61,924 bases of DNA from Phaeobacter sp. HF9A (GTDB lineage Bacteria > Pseudomonadota > Alphaproteobacteria > Rhodobacterales > Rhodobacteraceae). The DNA is taken from contig NZ_JAATOX010000010.1 in assembly GCF_011806385.1 (NCBI RefSeq), positions 1 to 61,924 on the forward strand, in the 5' to 3' direction. The translations under genes were made by a program, and so were the position numbers. Shown one piece after another: positions 53,155 to 61,898 of the stretch (positions within the stretch are counted from its first letter, which is position 1; every line of letters starts with the position of its first letter). The notes under the pieces were generated by a model. It had not been told where the DNA came from and made no database searches. It was given only the letters and a program-made list of their open reading frames with translations.

Positions 53155-54177
53155 TTAACCGCGACGGCGGCCTCTGCGCGCGCGCCGCTCTTGGCCGGTT
53201 TCCGCCCCGTCTTCTGTGCCGTCATTGGCAGAGCTGAAGGGGCCGAGCAGTTCGACGATATGCTCCAGCGTCGGGCGTTCGCCGCGCGGACGGCTGTCCA
53301 GCGCCTCGCGCATCTTGCGCAGATGCTCCGGCATGGTGCCGCAGCAGCCACCGATGATCTTGGCGCCGGCATCCCGGGCCAGGACGGCATATTCGCCCAT
53401 CAAGTCAGGCGTGCCGTCATAATGGATATGGCCATCGACATATTTCGGAATGCCCGCGTTGCCCTTTGAAATGATCGGTCGTTCCGTGCCCTGCGCCGCA
53501 AAGCCAAGCACGGTGCGCAGGATATCGGAGGATCCGGTGCCGCAGTTTGCACCAAAGGCGAGCGGGGCGTTTTCGAACTCTTCAACCAGTTTGACCATAT
53601 CGGCGGAGGTCACGCCCATCATGGTACGTCCCGCAGTGTCAAAGCTCATGGTGCCGCACCAGGGCATATCCGCCAGTTTGAACGCCTCGGCGGCGGCGCG
53701 GAATTCTTCGGGGGCAGAGATTGTCTCCAGCCAGAGGACGTCAGCGCCGCCTTCCTTGAGCGCATCGGCCTGTTCGTGGAACATTTCCACCGCCAGCGCA
53801 TGGCTCATGCTGCCGACGGGTTCCATGATTTCGCCAGTGGGGCCGACCGAGCCGGCAACGGCGATCTTGCGCCCGGCAGTGTCGGCGACCTCGCGGCCGA
53901 GTTCCGCGGCGACGCGGTTCAGCTCGCGCACGCGCCCCTGCGCATTGTGCAGTTTCAAGCGCGCGGCGGTGCCGCCAAAGCTGTTGGTCAGGAAGAGATC
54001 GCTGCCCGCGTCCACGGATCCCTGATAGAGCGCCTTGATCTTGCCGGGCTCATCGGTGTTCCACAGTTCCGGCGCGTCGCCGGACTGGAGCCCCATGGCG
54101 AACAGATTGGTGCCTGTTGCTCCATCGGCCAGCAGCACATCGCGGCTTGCCATCAGGTCGAGGAAACTATTGCTCAT
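53155..54177 (-). CDS. Homocysteine S-methyltransferase (MetH N-terminal module type)
   Basis: 340-aa zinc-dependent methyltransferase equal to the homocysteine-binding domain of cobalamin-dependent methionine synthase. LLADGATGTNLF marks the start of the barrel; the zinc Cys residues are Cys212 in GANCGTG and Cys278-Cys279 in GGCCGTMPEH. It has no pterin, B12 or activation domain, so it needs a separate corrinoid protein, such as the one at 50829. Often annotated betaine-homocysteine methyltransferase. The last 35 residues are acidic then very Arg-rich (RRARRGRRRG), which is odd for the family. The ribosome-binding site is weak. Confidence 0.9.
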   Translation of the reverse strand: MSNSFLDLMASRDVLLADGATGTNLFAMGLQSGDAPELWNTDEPGKIKALYQGSVDAGSDLFLTNSFGGTAARLKLHNAQGRVRELNRVAAELGREVADTAGRKIAVAGSVGPTGEIMEPVGSMSHALAVEMFHEQADALKEGGADVLWLETISAPEEFRAAAEAFKLADMPWCGTMSFDTAGRTMMGVTSADMVKLVEEFENAPLAFGANCGTGSSDILRTVLGFAAQGTERPIISKGNAGIPKYVDGHIHYDGTPDLMGEYAVLARDAGAKIIGGCCGTMPEHLRKMREALDSRPRGERPTLEHIVELLGPFSSANDGTEDGAETGQERRARRGRRRG

Positions 54178-54242
54178 CTTGGTATCCACTTGCCAGATCT
54201 GGGCTCGGGCGTGGCACGCCCGTTGCCGGATGTGTCCGTCTC

Positions 54243-56147
54243 TCACGCGGTCCGTTTGATCGCAACCGCATTTTCCTCAAGATCAACATGAGGATCCTGC
54301 AAGGTCAGCGTTTGTTGCGGCAGGTTGAAGTCCGGGCGGATCGGGCGATGCACAAGGCGGGTCATCTCGGCCAGCGCGAGCGCCATTTGCGGCCAGCTCG
54401 GCGCGGCCATGTAACGGGTTTCCCAATGGGGTGCAAAGCAGGATTTGAACTGGCGCAACCCGTTGTCATAGCGCTGTGCCAATCTGTGATCCGGCACAGC
54501 AGAGAGCGAGAGCCGCGCCACACCGCAGATCCTGGCCGCCTCGATCGCCGCGCGCACCAGCGCATGTCCGGTGCCGTCCGGCGCGCCGGGCAGTTGGCGG
54601 ACCAGATCAAGGCACCATTCATTGGCGCAGCGGTGAAAGGTCATAAAGCCGACGAGCCGATCCTCGATCCGGGCGAGAAATGTCATCTGAATGGCGACAT
54701 AGCCCGGTTCGAACTGCCCCATGGTGGTGCCGCGCGCGCTCCCGTGCTGGGCGATCCAGGCGGCATCGACCTCGGCCATTTCGCGCAGCGGCAGGCTGTT
54801 CCAGGCCGGTTCCACCGTCACGCCGGATTTCTCAGCATGGCGCAGTTTGCGACGTAGCTGCCGGAAGGCGGAGCCCTGTTCGGAGAAATCCGCAGGAAAC
54901 AGGATGGCATCCTGCGCCACCCGAAGCACCTTCCATCCCTGTGCGCGGGCGGTAAGCGCCATGCGGGGGCCGCATTTGTAGAAACAGGCGGCGGTATTGC
55001 GAGAGCGGGCATGCCGCGCCAGGGCCTCGGGGATTTCATCGCGACGCCCGGTCATCGGGTCAAACAGCACGGTGGAGAGCTGGGGCGTGTCCAGGATCGC
55101 GACCTGATTGAGCCCAAAGGCCATGACATGACCGCCATTTTGCAGGATAACCGCGGTTTCTGCCTGTGGGCGGTCAAACGGCTGGCTGGCGGCGACACGC
55201 GCATCGGCGCCAAGAAGATCCACTTCCTCGCTTTCTTCAGGCAGGCCATAGCGCATCAGCGAAGGCCAGAGCAGCAAGGCCCCCCCGAGGGCCGCCGGCA
55301 GCCCGTAATAGACCGCGCGAAAGGCCAGGAGCCCGGCCACCAGGACGGCTGCATCCGCGCCGGGAAGCATGGCCAGCATGGCGAGTTCTAGCGGGCCGGC
55401 ACCGCCGGGAGAGGAGGAGACGATCGCCAGGCCAAGCGCTAGGAAATAGGCAGGCAGAAGCGCGGCGAAGGTCAGCCCATGTCCTTCCGGCAAAAGCAGC
55501 CAGAGGGTGGTGCAGGCAAATGTGACGTCCAGCAGCGCCCAGAACATCAGCGCAAAGATCGCCTGCAAGGAGGGCAACCTGAGTTTCAACCCGCGCAGAC
55601 GCCATTCGGGATGCAGAAAACACAGAACGACCGCAGTCGTGGCCAGCGCCAGAATGGCAAGCCCGGCGCCGCGCATGGCGAGCGTTGGCGCCACCAGCAT
55701 AAGCGTCACGCCGCAGATCACCGCAAGCGCGGTCATGAAGGTGATCCCGACAAAGCCGGTCAGCTGCGCGGCCTGCAAGGGCGACAGCTGCGGCAGCAGT
55801 CGCCAGCGGGCAAAGGAGCCGGACAGCAGGCCAAAGCCCACCGCCTGGGAAAAGGCGATCGAGGCCATGCCGGCACGTCGGGCCAGGGGCTCCTCCAGTT
55901 CGGTGCGCAGATGCCGATGCGCCACCGCATCATATCGGCCCAGGGCCCAGAAGCTGAGTATCGTGGTGCTGATCGCGCCAAGCCAGCTGAGCGGGGTGAC
56001 CTGTTGCGTCAGCGCCAGCAGTTGCGGCAGGGCCGGCAGGTCCGCATGCCCCGCCAGAACCACCAAAGAGCCCACCATGATGACAAGCGGTGCGGCCACG
56101 CGCAAAAGGGTGCCAAGAGTGTTTTTACGCGGGGCGCGTTGTGTCAT
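54243..56147 (-). CDS. Lysylphosphatidylglycerol synthase-like (MprF/DUF2156) membrane protein
   Basis: About 634 aa. The N-terminal 330 residues are a flippase-like membrane domain with some eight segments (YFLALGLAIVSSSPGGAGPLELAML is typical; here GGAGPLELAM). The C-terminal half is the DUF2156 GNAT-like domain (ILQNGGHVMAFG, RQLRRKLRHAEKSGV, GFMTFHRCANEWCLDLVRQ) that moves an aminoacyl group from tRNA to phosphatidylglycerol. The product may be lysyl- or another aminoacyl-PG, which lowers surface charge. The start at 56147 has GGCGGA at good spacing; 56156 is the alternative. It may be read together with the homocysteine methyltransferase, 65 bases downstream. Confidence 0.87.
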   Translation of the reverse strand: MTQRAPRKNTLGTLLRVAAPLVIMVGSLVVLAGHADLPALPQLLALTQQVTPLSWLGAISTTILSFWALGRYDAVAHRHLRTELEEPLARRAGMASIAFSQAVGFGLLSGSFARWRLLPQLSPLQAAQLTGFVGITFMTALAVICGVTLMLVAPTLAMRGAGLAILALATTAVVLCFLHPEWRLRGLKLRLPSLQAIFALMFWALLDVTFACTTLWLLLPEGHGLTFAALLPAYFLALGLAIVSSSPGGAGPLELAMLAMLPGADAAVLVAGLLAFRAVYYGLPAALGGALLLWPSLMRYGLPEESEEVDLLGADARVAASQPFDRPQAETAVILQNGGHVMAFGLNQVAILDTPQLSTVLFDPMTGRRDEIPEALARHARSRNTAACFYKCGPRMALTARAQGWKVLRVAQDAILFPADFSEQGSAFRQLRRKLRHAEKSGVTVEPAWNSLPLREMAEVDAAWIAQHGSARGTTMGQFEPGYVAIQMTFLARIEDRLVGFMTFHRCANEWCLDLVRQLPGAPDGTGHALVRAAIEAARICGVARLSLSAVPDHRLAQRYDNGLRQFKSCFAPHWETRYMAAPSWPQMALALAEMTRLVHRPIRPDFNLPQQTLTLQDPHVDLEENAVAIKRTA

Positions 56148-56256
56148 GTCAAACATCCGCCGTTCTTGTTTATCTCAGGGCCGCAACCGGCCGAGGGAGC
56201 GTCAGCAAAGCTGATGGACGGGTGTCGTCACGCCACCGTATGTCCTGCGTCGCCAA

Positions 56257-56586
56257 TCACCCTGTGGGGCTCGGCGCTGAAAGATGAGCCATCGCCTGTT
56301 GCGACAGTTCCGCGATCTTGTCGCGGATCGCTGCGGGGCTGACCCTTGTCTCAAGATCCCGCGTCAACCGTTCCAGAAGGGCCTCTTCGCCCTGCGCATC
56401 GCCGCTCAGGACGGTTTGTACCAAGGTCTGCGCATAGGCGGTTGCGGCCTCTTCGCGATGCCCAAGCACGTCTGCGGCCCAGAGACCAAGCAATTTGTTG
56501 CGCCGCGCCAGCGTCTGGAATTTTACTTCTTGCTCCCGGGCGAATTTATTCTCGAATGCCCGTTCTCGATCATCAAAAGTTGTCAC
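56257..56586 (-). CDS. F1F0-ATP synthase inhibitory zeta subunit (DUF1476)
   Basis: 109-aa four-helix protein. TTFDDRERAFENKFAREQE at the start and RRNKLLGLWAADVLG agree with the zeta subunit of Paracoccus denitrificans, which blocks reverse ATP hydrolysis by the F1 part with its N-terminal segment. The GTG at 56586 with AGGGAG upstream gives that native N-terminus; a longer reading would spoil it. It is divergent from purC. ATP synthase structural genes are not in this window. Confidence 0.92.
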   Translation of the reverse strand: MTTFDDRERAFENKFAREQEVKFQTLARRNKLLGLWAADVLGHREEAATAYAQTLVQTVLSGDAQGEEALLERLTRDLETRVSPAAIRDKIAELSQQAMAHLSAPSPTG

Positions 56587-57008
56587 CTCTGTTACTCCCT
56601 TCGTGCCTGCCACCATCCAAACCCAGGGAAAAGCCCTGAGCCAAGCCATGGGGCGAGCCCTAATATAGCACATCTAAGGCATGCTCTGAATTCACCGATA
56701 GGTGTGCGGCGCGCCATTCTGGACGCTGAACCGCGGTCCCCACCACGGGAGGCCGAACATCCTGGGATGTCCGTATGCGTTCCATCCAAGCTAGCGTCAG
56801 TTGCTGAATAAAGCGTCAACGCAATGGGGGATATCGGCGCAAAATAGGACAGGTGTTCGCAAAATCGCATATGTGGGAGGCGCGGCGCGCGCCGGGCGGT
56901 GAAAGAGCGCCCCCGTCTTGCGGCGCGCTTGCGGGATGCGCCCCCTTGCACTATGAGAACGCTACGGATCGGGGCAGATTCCCGGTTGTCGATACCGAAA
57001 GGCTCTCC
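56587..57008. other. Divergent region between zeta subunit gene and purC
   Basis: 422 bases with no supported gene; the open frame in front of purC has no family similarity. ACATCC, TG, GGATGT (56757-56770) is a 6-bp palindrome and may be an operator. Promoters of both genes should lie here. Confidence 0.45.
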
Positions 57009-57770
57009 ATGGCGCGGCGTAAGAAAATCTACGAAGGCAAGGCTAAAACCCTTTATGAAGGTCCCGAACCGGGCACCATCGTCCAGTACTTCAAGGACGA
57101 CGCCACCGCCTTCAACGCCGAAAAACACGCGGTGATCGAGGGCAAGGGGGTGTTGAACAACATCCTCAGCGAATTTTTCATGCTGGGCCTCGGCCAGATC
57201 GGCGTGCCGACCCATTTCCTGAAACGGTTGAACATGCGCGAGCAGCTGGTGCGCTCCTGTGAGATCATCCCGCTGGAAATTATCGTACGCAACTATGCCG
57301 CCGGCACGATCTGCAAGCGGCTCGGCATTGACGAGGGCACGCAGCTGCCGCGTCCGGTGGTGGAATATTGCTACAAGGACGACGCGCTTGGCGATCCGCT
57401 GGTCACCGAGGAACATATCGCCGCCTTTGGCTGGGCCAGCCAGCAGGATATGGACGACATCCTGAGCCTGGCGCTGCGGGTCAATGATTTCATGTCTGGC
57501 GTCATGCTGGCCGTGGGAATCCGCCTGGTGGACTTCAAGATCGAAATTGGCCGCATTTACGATGGTGATTTCCAGCGTCTGGTGGTGGCCGATGAGATCA
57601 GCCCCGACAGCTGCCGCCTCTGGGATATCAAGACCGGTCAGAAGCTCGACAAGGACGTGTTCCGCCGCGATCTCGGCAGCCTCACCGACGCTTATACCGA
57701 AGTGGCCCGCCGTTTGGGCGTGATGCCGAACAATCCGCCCGCGCCCGGCAAGCCGACGCTGGTGAATTAA
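57009..57770 (+). CDS. purC: Phosphoribosylaminoimidazole-succinocarboxamide synthase
   Basis: Joins aspartate to CAIR with ATP to give SAICAR. 253 aa, usual for alphaproteobacteria. [16 protein letters not shown], then [20 protein letters not shown] (FKDDATAFN), [20 protein letters not shown] and [13 protein letters not shown] are the family signature pieces. The ATG at 57009 with AAAGG upstream is chosen; 52 upstream codons are non-family. A terminator separates it from purS, so part of the transcript ends here. Confidence 0.98.
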   Translation: MARRKKIYEGKAKTLYEGPEPGTIVQYFKDDATAFNAEKHAVIEGKGVLNNILSEFFMLGLGQIGVPTHFLKRLNMREQLVRSCEIIPLEIIVRNYAAGTICKRLGIDEGTQLPRPVVEYCYKDDALGDPLVTEEHIAAFGWASQQDMDDILSLALRVNDFMSGVMLAVGIRLVDFKIEIGRIYDGDFQRLVVADEISPDSCRLWDIKTGQKLDKDVFRRDLGSLTDAYTEVARRLGVMPNNPPAPGKPTLVN

Positions 57771-57776
57771 GAACAT

Positions 57777-57815
57777 CCCGCAAGATCAGCGCAGAGCCGG
57801 TCTTGCGGGTTTTTG
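57777..57815 (+). terminator. Rho-independent terminator or attenuator between purC and purS
   Basis: CCCGCAAGA pairs perfectly with TCTTGCGGG over a 15-base loop, followed by TTTTTG. It lies 6 bases after purC and 59 before purS. Confidence 0.88.
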
Positions 57816-57873
57816 ATTGCTAACAGGGCAGGGCGGCTGGCTCCCTCCCCGCAGGAACTTGAGGAAAGACGCG

Positions 57874-58104
57874 ATGAAGGCACGGGTGCATGTGATGCTC
57901 AAGAACGGGGTTCTCGATCCGCAGGGAGAGGCCGTGCGTCACGCGCTTGGCGCGCTTGGCTTTGACAAGGTCGAAGGCGTGCGTCAGGGCAAGGTGATCG
58001 ACCTGGAGCTGGCCGAGGGCGCCACCGAGGCCGATGTGACCGAAATGTGCGAAAAGCTGCTCGCCAATACGGTCATCGAATCCTACAGCGTCGAGATCCA
58101 GTGA
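57874..58104 (+). CDS. purS: Phosphoribosylformylglycinamidine synthase subunit PurS
   Basis: Small structural subunit that bridges PurQ and PurL in the three-part FGAM synthase. 76 aa. It begins KARVHVMLKNGVLDPQG, with GEAVRHALGALGF and GKVIDLEL, typical of PurS. GAGGAAA precedes the ATG at 57874. The last base of its stop is the first base of the purQ ATG (TGATG). Confidence 0.96.
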   Translation: MKARVHVMLKNGVLDPQGEAVRHALGALGFDKVEGVRQGKVIDLELAEGATEADVTEMCEKLLANTVIESYSVEIQ

Positions 58105-58772
58105 TGAAGGCCGCCGTCGTCGTTTTCCCCGGATCCAACTGTGATCGCGACCTCGCCGTGGCCTTTGAACAGGCGGGTTTTGAAGTCTCCATGGTCTGGC
58201 ACAAGGACAGCCAGCTGCCGGAAGGTGTCGATATTGTCGGCGTGCCGGGCGGGTTCTCCTATGGCGACTATCTGCGCTGCGGCGCCATCGCGGCGCAATC
58301 GCCGATCTGCAAGGCCGTGGTCGCCCATGCCGAGCGCGGCGGCTATGCGCTTGGGGTCTGTAACGGCTTTCAGATCCTGACCGAGACCGGCGTGCTGCCG
58401 GGCGCCCTGCTGCGCAATGCGGGTCTGAAATACATCTGCAAAACCATCGCGTTGTCGGTTGCCACCTCAGACAGCGCCTTTACCCAGGGCTATACTGCGG
58501 GTGACGTGATCGGGGTGCCGATTGCCCACCACGATGGCAACTACTATGCCGATGACGCCACCGTGCAGGCGTTAAAGGATCAGGACCGCATTGCCTTTAC
58601 CTATGTGGACAATCCCAACGGCTCCGTCGCCGATATCGCCGGTATCCTGTCAGAAAACCGCCGCGTGCTGGGCATGATGCCCCACCCGGAGCGGGCGGCG
58701 GATGAAGGCCACGGCGGCACCGATGGCGTGGCGATGTTCCGCGCATTGTCCGGCCTCTTGACGGCGGCATGA
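58104..58772 (+). CDS. purQ: Phosphoribosylformylglycinamidine synthase subunit PurQ
   Basis: Glutaminase subunit that supplies ammonia to PurL. 222 aa. Class-I amidotransferase: AAVVVFPGSNCDRD at the start, GVPGGFSYGDYLRCG, the nucleophile Cys in LGVCNGFQIL, and the catalytic His/Glu in MMPHPERA. It overlaps purS by one base. purL, the usual next partner, does not follow; a sensor kinase starts 36 bases on. Confidence 0.98.
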   Translation: MKAAVVVFPGSNCDRDLAVAFEQAGFEVSMVWHKDSQLPEGVDIVGVPGGFSYGDYLRCGAIAAQSPICKAVVAHAERGGYALGVCNGFQILTETGVLPGALLRNAGLKYICKTIALSVATSDSAFTQGYTAGDVIGVPIAHHDGNYYADDATVQALKDQDRIAFTYVDNPNGSVADIAGILSENRRVLGMMPHPERAADEGHGGTDGVAMFRALSGLLTAA

Positions 58773-58808
58773 CTTGAGCCTCAGGGGCGGCCCTTTTAGT
58801 GTGACGCT

Positions 58809-60602
58809 ATGACTGCCCCTGAGCAAACCTCGGGCCCCGTGCCCGGCGCAACGTCCAAGCGCCCGCGCGCCTCGCGGTCGCGGACGATCTCCTGGCGGGT
58901 GCGGATGGCGCTTGTGGTCTTTATGGCGATTGCCGGGGCCACTGTCTGGTTCACCAACAAGACCCTGACCAATAATTTCACCGAAACCACCCGCAACCGG
59001 GCGGAGCTGCGTCTGGCGCTTTACTCCGGCAACCTGGTGAGCGAACTGCGCCGCCATGCCATCGTGCCGCAGCTCTTGTCGCGCGATCAGGCGCTGATTT
59101 CGGCCCTGCAAAGCCAGGATTTCTCGCTCTCGACCCAGCGGCTGATTTCCTTCATCGACGAGATCGGCGCCGCCTCGATCACCCTGATGGACCGCGACGG
59201 GCGCACCGTGGCGGCAACGGATCGGGTGCGCCTGGGCGAAGTCTATCGCAACGCGCCGTTTTTCGTGGATGCGATCCGCTCCAATTCCACCGTTTTCTCG
59301 GTGATCCCGCGCGAGGTGCGGGGCTATCAGTTCACCTATTCGCGGCGGCTGGTGGACAGCAGCGGCACCATCGGCGTGATCATGGTCGAGGTGGATCTGC
59401 AAAAATTCGAACGCGCCTGGGCGGGGATCTCGGATGCGGTGATGGTGGCCGACAGCACCGGCAAGGTGGTGCTGGCAACCGAGGCCCGCTGGCGTGGCCT
59501 TTCGGAGGCGGAGGCGCTGAAGGAGCAAACCCCCGAAGGCGCGATCCAGCGCGCGATCCGTGCCACCGCCGATTGGACCGCGCTGCCTGCGGATGTCTAT
59601 TTGCAGGGCGAGGCGGTGATGCGGCTGGAAACCCGGGTGCCCTTCCAGGGCTGGCGGATGATGTCCTACACCACCTATGATTCGATCCGCGAACAGGTGA
59701 ACGCGGTGATTGCGCTCGAAATCATGGGGTTCGCGATCTTTCTGGCGCTGGCCTTCTATGCGCTCAGCCGCAAGACGGCGCTGCGCATGGCGCTGTTTCA
59801 GCGCGAGTCGGCGGAGCTTCGCGTGTTGAACACCAGGCTCCAGCGGGAAATCGCCGAGCGTGAACGGGTTCAAAAGACCCTCGCCGTGGCCGAACAGAGC
59901 CTGGCGCAGAGCTCCAAACTCGCGGCCCTCGGCGAGATGTCCGCCGCCGTCAGTCACGAGTTGAACCAGCCCCTGGCGGCGATGAAGACCTACCTTGCGG
60001 GGGCCCGGCTGCTGCTGCAACGCAACCGCCCGGAGGAGGCGCTTTCGTCCTTTGGCCGCATTGATGATCTGATCGAACGGATGGGCGCGATCACCCGGCA
60101 GCTCAAATCCTACGCGCGTAAGGGCGGGGACGCATTCAGCCCTGTAAATATGGGCGAAGCGCTGGCGTCCTCGCTGTCGATGATGGAGCCGCAGCTGCGT
60201 CAGCGCCACGTCAAGATCACCCGGATCCTGCCGGACGAAACGGTCTATGTGATGGCGGATCGCATGCGCCTGGAGCAGGTGATGGTGAACCTCTTGCGCA
60301 ATGCGCTCGACGCCACCAAATCAGTAGAGGAGCCCGAGGTGGAAATTCTTCTGGCTGCGGGGGAAACTGCGACGCTGGCGGTGCGGGACAATGGCGAGGG
60401 CATTCAGAATTTCGACAGCCTGTTCGAGCCGTTTTACACCACCAAGCAGCCCGGCGACGGGGTTGGTCTGGGGCTTGCCATCTCCTCGGGGATCGTGAAC
60501 GACCTAGGGGGCCGGTTGACGGCCCGCAATTCCGAGGCGGGCGGCGCGGTATTTGAAATGCAACTGCCGATCCTGGTGGACGGCATCGAGGCCGCTGAAT
60601 AG
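58809..60602 (+). CDS. DctB-like sensor histidine kinase
   Basis: 597-aa membrane kinase. A basic start is followed by TM1 (about 33-50), a double-Cache periplasmic domain (about 55-300; ITLMDRDGRTVAATDR, FTYSRRL), TM2 (about 303-322), a coiled-coil linker (RLQREIAERERVQKTL), HisKA with His383 (SAAVSHELNQPLAAMKTYLA) and HATPase (NLLRNALDAT, DNGEGI, GVGLGLAIS). This is the DctB layout for C4-dicarboxylate sensing. No dct transporter genes are in the window, so the ligand is not settled. The downstream regulator begins 3 bases after the stop, in the same reading frame. Confidence 0.92.
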   Translation: MTAPEQTSGPVPGATSKRPRASRSRTISWRVRMALVVFMAIAGATVWFTNKTLTNNFTETTRNRAELRLALYSGNLVSELRRHAIVPQLLSRDQALISALQSQDFSLSTQRLISFIDEIGAASITLMDRDGRTVAATDRVRLGEVYRNAPFFVDAIRSNSTVFSVIPREVRGYQFTYSRRLVDSSGTIGVIMVEVDLQKFERAWAGISDAVMVADSTGKVVLATEARWRGLSEAEALKEQTPEGAIQRAIRATADWTALPADVYLQGEAVMRLETRVPFQGWRMMSYTTYDSIREQVNAVIALEIMGFAIFLALAFYALSRKTALRMALFQRESAELRVLNTRLQREIAERERVQKTLAVAEQSLAQSSKLAALGEMSAAVSHELNQPLAAMKTYLAGARLLLQRNRPEEALSSFGRIDDLIERMGAITRQLKSYARKGGDAFSPVNMGEALASSLSMMEPQLRQRHVKITRILPDETVYVMADRMRLEQVMVNLLRNALDATKSVEEPEVEILLAAGETATLAVRDNGEGIQNFDSLFEPFYTTKQPGDGVGLGLAISSGIVNDLGGRLTARNSEAGGAVFEMQLPILVDGIEAAE

Positions 60603-60605
60603 GAC

Positions 60606-61898
60606 ATGCGCCAATCCATCAGCCAATGGCTGGCGCTGTCGGGCTATGACACCGAGACCTTTGCCAGCGCCGAGGATGCGCTGAAGACGCTGGGGCCGGA
60701 TTACCCGGGCATCGTGATCTCCGATATCAAAATGCCCGGCATGGATGGGATGCAGTTCCTGAAAAAGCTGATGGGCTCGGACAGCTCCTTGCCGGTGATC
60801 ATGATCACCGGTCACGGCGATGTGCCGATGGCGGTCGAAGCGATGCGGGTGGGGGCGTTTGATTTCCTCGAAAAGCCCTTCAACCCGGATCGGATGTCGG
60901 AGCTGGCCAAACGCGCCACCGGCGCGCGCCGCCTGACCATGGACACCCGCGCCCTGCGCCGGGAGCTGTCCGATGGCGGTCAGATCATGAAGAAGCTGAT
61001 CGGCACCAGCCCGGTGATGGACCGCCTGCGCGAGGATATCCTCGATCTGGGTCAGGCCGATGGCCATGTGCTGATCGACGGCGAGACCGGCACCGGCAAG
61101 ACGCTGGTGGCGCATGCGCTTCATGCGGTGGGCAGCCGCGCGGGCAAGAAATTTGTGCTGATTTCCTGTGCCGCGCTGGAAGAAGACGCGCTGGCAAAGC
61201 GCCTGTTTGGTCCGATGCAGCCCGAAGACAGCCTGCTGCCCGCGGTGGAAGAGGCGCGCGGCGGCACTCTGGTTCTTGAGGATATCGAGGCGCTCTCGGA
61301 GCCCTTGCAGGCCAAGCTTCTGAGCTTCATCAACGAGCAGGGCACTCCCGGCGAGACCCGCATTATCGCGATTTCCAACCTGCAGGAGGCCGGCAAGACC
61401 TCCGAGGATGTGCTGCGGGCGGATCTGTTCTATCGTCTCGCTGCGCTCAGGATCACCGTGCCGCCGCTGCGCCAGCGCGGCGAGGATATCCTGACGCTGT
61501 TTACCCGCCTGTCCGAGCAATTCTCCGAGGAATATGGCTGCGAGGCGCCCCAGGTTGCGGCGCAGGAGGCGGCGCAGCTCTTGCAGGCGCCCTGGCCGGG
61601 CAACGTGCGCCAGCTGATCAATGTGGCGGAACGCGCGGTGCTGCAATCGCGGCGCGGTTCGGGCACCATTGCGTCCTTGTTGATGTCCGACCACGAGGAC
61701 ATGCAGCCGGTGATGACCACCGAAGGCAAGCCGTTGAAAGAATATGTCGAAGCCTTTGAGCGCATGTTGATCGACAACACCATGCGCCGCCACAAGGGCT
61801 CGATCACCTCGGTGATGGAAGAGCTCTGCCTGCCGCGCCGGACGCTGAACGAGAAAATGGCCAAATACGGCCTGCAACGTTCGGATTACCTGGGCTAG
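60606..61898 (+). CDS. DctD/NtrC-like response regulator, receiver start missing
   Basis: 430-aa regulator with receiver, AAA+ and Fis-type DNA-binding (SVMEELCLPRRTLNEKM) domains. The receiver lacks its first strand and the acidic pair: it begins MRQSISQWL, and the phospho-acceptor is Asp40 (ISDIKMPG) rather than about Asp54. The only in-frame codons upstream are GAC and the kinase's TAG stop. The AAA+ part has Walker A GETGTGKT (159-166) and the Arg-finger RADLFYRL, but no GAFTGA loop, and the Walker B reads LVLEDIE instead of a normal DE. It therefore probably does not drive sigma-54 in the usual way. Truncation by a small deletion, a start error, or readthrough are possible. Confidence 0.8.
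   Translation: MRQSISQWLALSGYDTETFASAEDALKTLGPDYPGIVISDIKMPGMDGMQFLKKLMGSDSSLPVIMITGHGDVPMAVEAMRVGAFDFLEKPFNPDRMSELAKRATGARRLTMDTRALRRELSDGGQIMKKLIGTSPVMDRLREDILDLGQADGHVLIDGETGTGKTLVAHALHAVGSRAGKKFVLISCAALEEDALAKRLFGPMQPEDSLLPAVEEARGGTLVLEDIEALSEPLQAKLLSFINEQGTPGETRIIAISNLQEAGKTSEDVLRADLFYRLAALRITVPPLRQRGEDILTLFTRLSEQFSEEYGCEAPQVAAQEAAQLLQAPWPGNVRQLINVAERAVLQSRRGSGTIASLLMSDHEDMQPVMTTEGKPLKEYVEAFERMLIDNTMRRHKGSITSVMEELCLPRRTLNEKMAKYGLQRSDYLG

Noticed and set aside
50829-54242. SAM or cobalamin riboswitch for the split methionine synthase genes
   Set aside because: The upstream regions at 51528-51748 and 54178-54242 were read for SAM-II-like pseudoknots and B12-box motifs; none was convincing. 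Only a short GGGCGT/ACGCCC stem was found before the methyltransferase.
58650-61877. Two long minus-strand frames opposite the DctB/DctD-like genes
   Set aside because: No domains and a His/Gln/Arg/Leu composition typical of antisense to GC-rich genes.
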